Source of the DNA: Thermoanaerobacterales bacterium UBA4880
Lineage (GTDB): Bacteria > Bacillota > Thermoanaerobacteria > Thermoanaerobacterales > UBA4877
Reading direction: 5' to 3'
NCBI GenBank assembly: GCA_002399285.1
Contig: DHDI01000013.1
Coordinates: forward strand, 168,660 to 180,679
Length of the DNA: 12,020 nt
Shown here: in pieces, positions 7,798 to 12,020 of the stretch
Layout of the letters: every line of letters starts with the position of its first letter
Position numbering within the stretch: position 1 is the first letter of the stretch
Made by a program: the position numbers and the translations under genes
Notes under the pieces: generated by a model
What the model saw: the letters and a program-made list of their open reading frames with translations, nothing else
Databases searched by the model: none
What the model was told of the DNA's origin: nothing

Positions 7798-8785
7798 GGA
7801 TATAGAGAAGAAGATCCTCTCTCCGTATGCGGTCCTGAGCACGGATTCTGCGGGCAGGATCAGGCCGGAGGATAAGTGCGATATACGTACCGACTTTCAG
7901 AGGGACAGGGACAGGATAATACACTGTAAGGCATTCAGGAGGCTGAAGCATAAGACGCAGGTATTCATATCTCCCGAGGGTGACCATTATAGGACGAGGC
8001 TCACTCATACGCTGGAGGTTTCACAGATCGCGAGGACCATAGCCCGCGGCTTGAGATTGAATGAAGACCTCACGGAGGCCATAGCCTTGGGACATGACCT
8101 TGGGCATACGCCCTTCGGACATACGGGCGAGTATGTGCTGAACAGGTTATCGCCGGCGGGGTTCAAACATAATGAGCAGAGTCTCAGGGTGGTAGACAAG
8201 CTGGAAGGCGGGGCAGGATTGAACCTTACCTTCGAGGTCAGGGACGGGATACTGAACCATACCGGATCGGGGAAGCCGTCGACCTTGGAGGGGCGGGTGG
8301 TGCAGCTTTCAGACAGGATAGCATATATAAACCATGATATCGACGACGCTCTGCGCGCGGGTATACTGACGCAGCAGGAGATCCCGCGGGACTGTCTTGA
8401 GGTACTGGGAGAGACCCACAGCAAAAGGATAAATACCATGGTCACCGATGTAATATTATACAGCCTTGACCGGCCGGAGGTATCCATGAGTGATGAGATA
8501 GGGCTCTATACGGATAAGCTGAGGGGTTTTATGTTTGATCGGGTATACAATATCTATGGGGCCAGGCCCGATGAAGACCGCGTAGAGAGGATCATCGAAA
8601 GCCTGTATAAATATTTTAAAGAACATCCCGGCGACCTGTCCGAGGAGTACAGGGAAATATGTGAACAAGAGGGAACCGACAGGGCAATATGTGATTATAT
8701 TGCCGGGATGACCGATAACTATACTGTAAAGTGCTTTTTTGATATATTTGTACCTCGCGGGTGGAGAAGCAGCGAAAATTTTTAA
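7772..8785 (+). CDS. dgt: Deoxyguanosinetriphosphate triphosphohydrolase-like protein (HD domain)
   Basis: This 337-residue HD-superfamily dNTPase is expected to hydrolyse dGTP or other dNTPs to the nucleoside and triphosphate, shaping dNTP pools. Motifs seen are [20 protein letters not shown] (39-58), the first metal histidine in [13 protein letters not shown] (H79), the HD pair at H108-D109 in [13 protein letters not shown], and the later Asp in [15 protein letters not shown] (D181). The C-terminus [10 protein letters not shown] (308-317) is typical. ATG 7772 is chosen because GAGGG (7762-7766) precedes it; TTG 7760 is in frame but lacks a ribosome site. It overlaps the PDRP gene by 26 nt. 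The gene stands where B. subtilis has yqxD, before dnaG-sigA. Substrate preference is not evident from sequence. Confidence 0.93.
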   Translation: MLKIRETTEDIEKKILSPYAVLSTDSAGRIRPEDKCDIRTDFQRDRDRIIHCKAFRRLKHKTQVFISPEGDHYRTRLTHTLEVSQIARTIARGLRLNEDLTEAIALGHDLGHTPFGHTGEYVLNRLSPAGFKHNEQSLRVVDKLEGGAGLNLTFEVRDGILNHTGSGKPSTLEGRVVQLSDRIAYINHDIDDALRAGILTQQEIPRDCLEVLGETHSKRINTMVTDVILYSLDRPEVSMSDEIGLYTDKLRGFMFDRVYNIYGARPDEDRVERIIESLYKYFKEHPGDLSEEYREICEQEGTDRAICDYIAGMTDNYTVKCFFDIFVPRGWRSSENF

Positions 8786-8806
8786 CATTTTTTTAATAAT
8801 TATTTA

Positions 8807-8834
8807 GCAGGATAAAAGATATTTTTGTCGAATA
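8807..8834 (+). promoter_or_regulatory. Sigma-H-type promoter candidate for dnaG-rpoD
   Basis: GCAGGATAA (8807-8815) matches the sigma-H -35 consensus RNAGGAWWW at every position. GTCGAATAC (8827-8835) matches the -10 consensus RNNGAATWW except at the last base. AGGA and GAAT are 17 nt apart, the spacing I recall for the B. subtilis spoVG promoter. It lies in the 97-nt gap between dgt and dnaG, about 50 nt before the dnaG start. B. subtilis is known to have a sigma-H promoter serving sigA, which supports the call. No convincing sigma-A promoter is seen in this gap. Confidence 0.65.
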
Positions 8835-8882
8835 CAAATAATCTAGTCATCAAAATACCGTCATGGAAATTGTGGTGATGAA

Positions 8883-10679
8883 ATGTCTATAGATCAGGAT
8901 ACGATAAATGAAGTCATAGAGAGGACTGACATAGTTGATATAATAAACGAATATACCCATATGACCCAAAAGGGAAAGAACTATATGGGGCTTTGCCCTT
9001 TTCATCATGAGAAGTCGCCTTCCTTCTCGGTAAGCCGTGAAAAGCAGCTGTATCATTGCTTCGGATGCGGAGCCAGCGGGAATGTGATAACCTTCGTAGA
9101 GAAAATGGAGAATGTTGATTTTCCAGGAGCCATTAAAATATTGGCTGACCGTGCGGGTATCGATATAGAGGAGAAAGACAATCCTCATTCACAGGAGATG
9201 GACCTTCTGTTTAAAATAAATTCGGCGGCCGGTCTGTACTTCTACAAGAACCTGTATACTGGGCAGGGAAGAGGAGCGCACGCCTATCTTGCAAACAGGG
9301 GCCTCAATGATGAAGACATAAAACGGTTCGGGATAGGATACTCGCTTCCAAGTTGGGACGGTCTCATTAGGCATCTGAACGCGAAGGGATACGGCAACGA
9401 GGTCATTGAGAAGGCGGGACTGATAATAAAGGGCAAAAAGGGCTACTATGACAGATTCAGAAACAGAGTGATATTTCCTATTTTTAATCGGGAAGGAAGA
9501 GTGGCAGGTTTTGGCGGACGGGTCATGGATGACTCAAAACCAAAGTATCTCAATTCACCCGAAACAATGGTCTACAATAAACGGAAACTGTTGTACGGAC
9601 TAAATATAGCCAAAAAGAGCAGGGAAAGGTCGCTTATAATAGTAGAGGGGTACATGGACTGTATCACACTGCAGAGGAGTGGCTTTCTAAACTCGGTCGC
9701 ATCTCTGGGTACCTCACTTACGATGTCTCAAGCAAGGCTTCTGAAAAGATATGCCAATGAAGTGTATATCTGCTATGATTCCGATACTGCCGGGCAGGAA
9801 GCGACACTGCGCGGACTCAAGATTTTGGACAATCTCAGCATGAGGATAAAGATAATATCCATACCCGAAGGCAAGGATCCCGATGAGTTTATAAAACTGA
9901 ACGGCAGCGATGCATTTTCACAATTGATAGACGGCGCCGTAAACTACCGGGAATACCTGATCATGCGCGCGGCCCGGAAATATGATGCAGAAGACATAGA
10001 CCAGAAGTCACAGTTTGTCAATCAGGCCGTAAAGATAATTGCAAATTTAGAGGATGAAGTAGAGGTAGAAGGTTATATCAAACTGATAAGCAGTATGAGC
10101 AAAGTATCGATAAATGCTGTGAGAGCACAATATGATAAATTTGTCAATAGTAATTCAAATATTTTGCAGCCTAAAATGTATATAACTGGTAACAATAGAG
10201 ATAATAGATACATGAATGAAAATTTTCAAAAAGAAATAGAGAATTCACCTAATGCATATATTAATGCAGAAAAAATAATCATCTATAATATATTGAAGAA
10301 GGGCGAGATCTTACCCGATATATATGATAAGATCGATCCCGATATGTTTGAGGATGAGTTTATTAAGAGGGTTTATAATATAATCCATACTTTATATAAA
10401 AATAAGGAAGAGGTAAATGAAAATAGAATATTGTCGGATCTGACCGGCGACGACCTGGGCAGGTTCCACGACCTGATGAATGGTGAGTATCCGATTAATA
10501 TAGATGTAAATAAATTTATAGAAGATTTTTTGACCTACAAAAAGATGCAGACGCTCGAAAGAGATTTAATAGAGTCCAAAACGAAAAATGACAGTAAAAC
10601 GGTAATGGAGCTTCAGAAGAAATTGATAGGATACAGGCAGAGTTTAGCTGAAAGGGGATATTTCTATGTCAGAAAATAA
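8883..10679 (+). CDS. dnaG: DNA primase
   Basis: This 598-residue primase synthesises RNA primers at the replication fork together with the replicative helicase. The N-terminal CHC2 zinc finger has C38, H41, C59 and C62 ([11 protein letters not shown] and [10 protein letters not shown]). The RNA polymerase core has FGGR (210-213) and KYLNSPET (221-228). The TOPRIM part has VEGYMD (254-259, E255) and YDSDTAG (298-304, D299 and D301). A C-terminal helicase-binding domain (about 456-598) follows an Asn-rich linker (about 419-455) whose DNA is clearly more AT-rich than the rest. The ribosome site is weak (GGTGATG, 8874-8880), unlike most genes here. The end overlaps the rpoD start by 14 nt, the classic macromolecular synthesis operon. 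Confidence 0.98.
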   Translation: MSIDQDTINEVIERTDIVDIINEYTHMTQKGKNYMGLCPFHHEKSPSFSVSREKQLYHCFGCGASGNVITFVEKMENVDFPGAIKILADRAGIDIEEKDNPHSQEMDLLFKINSAAGLYFYKNLYTGQGRGAHAYLANRGLNDEDIKRFGIGYSLPSWDGLIRHLNAKGYGNEVIEKAGLIIKGKKGYYDRFRNRVIFPIFNREGRVAGFGGRVMDDSKPKYLNSPETMVYNKRKLLYGLNIAKKSRERSLIIVEGYMDCITLQRSGFLNSVASLGTSLTMSQARLLKRYANEVYICYDSDTAGQEATLRGLKILDNLSMRIKIISIPEGKDPDEFIKLNGSDAFSQLIDGAVNYREYLIMRAARKYDAEDIDQKSQFVNQAVKIIANLEDEVEVEGYIKLISSMSKVSINAVRAQYDKFVNSNSNILQPKMYITGNNRDNRYMNENFQKEIENSPNAYINAEKIIIYNILKKGEILPDIYDKIDPDMFEDEFIKRVYNIIHTLYKNKEEVNENRILSDLTGDDLGRFHDLMNGEYPINIDVNKFIEDFLTYKKMQTLERDLIESKTKNDSKTVMELQKKLIGYRQSLAERGYFYVRK

Positions 10680-11796
10680 CGATAATATAAAAACAGTTAA
10701 AGAGCTGATAAAGCTTGGAAAAGAAAAGGGTTCTCTCACCTTCAGTGAGATAAACAACGTTTTATCTCATGCGGACTTAAATTCGGATCAGATCGACAAA
10801 ATTTATGATTCCTTTGAATCATTGGGAATAGATATCGTAAATAACGATAATGACAGAGATTTGAATTCTACGGCGAATTTTGACGATGATGTTCCGATGG
10901 GAGAAATATCCGATATTGACGAGGTATCGCCCGAAGAGACGCTGGATCTTTCCGTGCCCGAGGGCATAAGCATAGATGACCCTGTCCGTATGTATCTGAA
11001 GGAAATAGGAAAGATACCGCTTCTTTCTCCGGATGTGGAGATCGAGCTGGCAAAGAGGATAGAGGATGGCGATGAAGAAGCCAAAAAGAAGCTGGCTGAA
11101 GCTAATCTCAGGCTGGTCGTGAGCATTGCCAAAAGGTATGTGGGAAGAGGAATGCTTTTTCTCGACCTGATACAGGAGGGCAATCTCGGACTGATAAAAG
11201 CCGTAGAGAAATTTGATTACAGGAAGGGTTTCAAGTTCAGCACTTACGCTACTTGGTGGATCAGGCAGGCCATTACCCGGGCCATAGCGGACCAGGCGCG
11301 TACGATAAGGATACCGGTCCATATGGTGGAGACGATAAACAGGTTTATAAGGGTTTCGAGACAGCTGCTGCAGCAGCTCGGCAGAGAACCTACCCCGGAG
11401 GAGATAGCCGATGAAATGGGCGTGACCGTGGATAAGGTCAGGGAGATAATGAAGATAGCTCAGGAACCCGTGTCTCTGGAAACGCCTATAGGCGAGGAAG
11501 AGGACAGCCATCTCGGGGACTTTATTCCCGACGACGATGCTCCGGCTCCGGCGGACGCCGCCACATTCCTGATGCTCAAGGAGCAGCTCAAGGAGGTTTT
11601 GGATACTCTGACGCCGAGAGAGGAGAAGGTATTGAGACTCAGGTTCGGCCTAGACGACGGCAGGGCGAGGACGCTTGAAGAGGTAGGCAAGGAATTCAAC
11701 GTGACCCGGGAGAGGATACGGCAGATAGAGGCGAAGGCACTTCGTAAGCTTAGGCATCCGAGCAGGAGCAAAAAATTAAAGGATTTCTTGGAATGA
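10666..11796 (+). CDS. rpoD: Primary RNA polymerase sigma factor (SigA/RpoD)
   Basis: This 376-residue primary sigma factor directs RNA polymerase to housekeeping promoters. Region 1.1 is about 1-75, followed by an acidic linker (73-93) and region 1.2 [16 protein letters not shown] (105-120). Region 2 includes [17 protein letters not shown] (147-163), [19 protein letters not shown] (167-185) and the promoter-melting and -10 recognition segment [17 protein letters not shown] (191-207). Region 3 is about 221-300. Region 4 has the -35-binding [23 protein letters not shown] (336-355). Length is close to B. subtilis SigA. AAAGGGG (10651-10657) precedes the ATG inside dnaG. Expression probably comes from the promoter before dnaG; a terminator follows directly. 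Confidence 0.98.
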   Translation: MSENNDNIKTVKELIKLGKEKGSLTFSEINNVLSHADLNSDQIDKIYDSFESLGIDIVNNDNDRDLNSTANFDDDVPMGEISDIDEVSPEETLDLSVPEGISIDDPVRMYLKEIGKIPLLSPDVEIELAKRIEDGDEEAKKKLAEANLRLVVSIAKRYVGRGMLFLDLIQEGNLGLIKAVEKFDYRKGFKFSTYATWWIRQAITRAIADQARTIRIPVHMVETINRFIRVSRQLLQQLGREPTPEEIADEMGVTVDKVREIMKIAQEPVSLETPIGEEEDSHLGDFIPDDDAPAPADAATFLMLKEQLKEVLDTLTPREEKVLRLRFGLDDGRARTLEEVGKEFNVTRERIRQIEAKALRKLRHPSRSKKLKDFLE

Positions 11797-11824
11797 AGCT
11801 TACTATTTCGTAGGCTTTTTCTTT
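11796..11824 (+). terminator. Intrinsic terminator of the dnaG-rpoD operon
   Basis: AAGCTTAC (11796-11803) pairs with GTAGGCTT (11810-11817, one T-G pair) around a six-base loop TATTTC, followed by TTTTTCTTTT (from 11816). It begins in the last base of the rpoD stop codon. Confidence 0.85.
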
Positions 11825-11831
11825 TGCATTA

Positions 11832-11860
11832 TTGACAAATGGAATTTCGTGCTATATAAT
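11832..11860 (+). promoter_or_regulatory. Consensus sigma-A promoter of the tRNA cluster
   Basis: TTGACA (11832-11837) and TATAAT (11855-11860) are both exact consensus with 17 nt between them, just after the rpoD terminator and 15 nt before tRNA-Asn. Transcription should start near 11867, leaving a very short leader. Confidence 0.95.
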
Positions 11861-11875
11861 AACATTTGTCAGTGT

Positions 11876-11950
11876 TCCTCAGTAGCTCAATGGTGGAGCG
11901 ACCGGCTGTTAACCGGTAGGTTGCAGGTTCGAGCCCTGCCTGGGGAGCCA
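11876..11950 (+). tRNA. tRNA-Asn (GUU)
   Basis: The full cloverleaf is visible. The acceptor TCCTCAG (11876-11882) pairs with CTGGGGA (11940-11946), followed by discriminator G and an encoded CCA (11948-11950). The anticodon stem ACCGG/CCGGT encloses the loop CTGTTAA with anticodon GTT at 11908-11910. The T arm is GCAGG-TTCGAGC-CCTGC. It is separated from the next tRNA by one base. Confidence 0.97.
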
Positions 11951-11951
11951 A

Positions 11952-12020
11952 GGGCCTTTAGCTCAGCTGGAAGAGCGGTCGGCTCATAACCGATTGGTCC
12001 GGGGTTCGAGTCCCTGAAGG
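11952..12020 (+). tRNA. tRNA with CAU anticodon (Met or Ile2), 3' end cut by window
   Basis: The acceptor 5' strand GGGCCTT (11952-11958), D arm GCTC/GAGC (11961-11976), anticodon stem GTCGG/CCGAT with loop CTCATAA (CAT at 11985-11987) and T arm CGGGG-TTCGAGT-CCCTG (12000-12016) are present. Only AAGG of the 3' acceptor strand lies inside the window; about seven bases are missing. CAU serves initiator Met, elongator Met and Ile2 (lysidine-modified, reading AUA). The initiator is unlikely because its GGG/CCC anticodon stem is absent. Elongator Met and Ile2 cannot be separated safely here; the loop CTCATAA is compatible with Ile2. Confidence 0.9.

Noticed and set aside
8781..8804. T-rich run and palindrome AATAATTATT after dgt as a terminator
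   Set aside because: The palindrome is AT-only with no GC stem, and the T run precedes it, so it does not fit an intrinsic terminator.
8825..8856. TTGTCG as a sigma-A -35 box for dnaG
   Set aside because: No acceptable -10 hexamer occurs 16-18 nt downstream; the sigma-H boxes fit much better.
1..12020. Possible defence system, mobile element or other new multi-gene system
   Set aside because: All the sequence is explained by conserved housekeeping genes in a known order, with small gaps and no foreign gene, integrase, inverted repeat pair or repeat array.

Overview
The window is a chromosomal housekeeping block from a low-to-mid GC Firmicute, most likely an endospore-forming member of the Clostridia. 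The gene order phoH-ybeY-cdd-era-yqzL-recO-glyQ-glyS-ccpN-pdrP-dgt-dnaG-rpoD matches the Bacillus/Clostridia order around sigA. Other signs are a glycine T-box leader, a sigma-H-type promoter, strong GGAGG-type ribosome sites, and heavy use of ATA (Ile) and AGG/AGA (Arg) codons. Every gene lies on the + strand and gaps are small. I see no mobile element, CRISPR array, phage gene or sign of transfer.

Layout. (1) Positions 1-2084 hold the C-terminal end of phoH (start outside the window), ybeY (16S rRNA maturation), cdd (cytidine deaminase) and era (30S assembly GTPase), tightly packed and probably one transcript. (2) Positions 2085-3060 hold an extended -10 promoter candidate, a 46-codon yqzL-type gene and recO, which overlaps yqzL. 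(3) Positions 3053-6222 hold a tRNA-Gly T-box leader whose first stem begins inside the last recO codons, then glyQ and glyS (alpha and beta subunits of glycyl-tRNA synthetase, overlapping by 8 nt) and a strong terminator. (4) Positions 6240-8785 hold ccpN (HTH plus CBS-pair regulator), a PPDK regulatory kinase/phosphorylase and a dGTPase-like HD protein. (5) Positions 8786-11824 hold a sigma-H-like promoter, dnaG (primase), rpoD (main sigma factor) and a terminator: the macromolecular synthesis operon. (6) Positions 11832-12020 hold a consensus sigma-A promoter, tRNA-Asn(GUU) and a CAU-anticodon tRNA cut by the window edge.

The genes cover ribosome maturation (ybeY, era), translation supply (glyQS, tRNAs), nucleotide salvage and pool control (cdd, dgt), DNA repair and replication (recO, dnaG), transcription initiation (rpoD) and control of gluconeogenesis or pyruvate phosphate dikinase (ccpN, pdrP).

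I did not find a new biological system. The points most worth a second look are regulatory or concern starts: the sigma-H-type promoter before dnaG-rpoD, the T-box overlapping recO, and the likely AUU start of ccpN. All similarity statements rest on motif recognition by eye; no database search was run.
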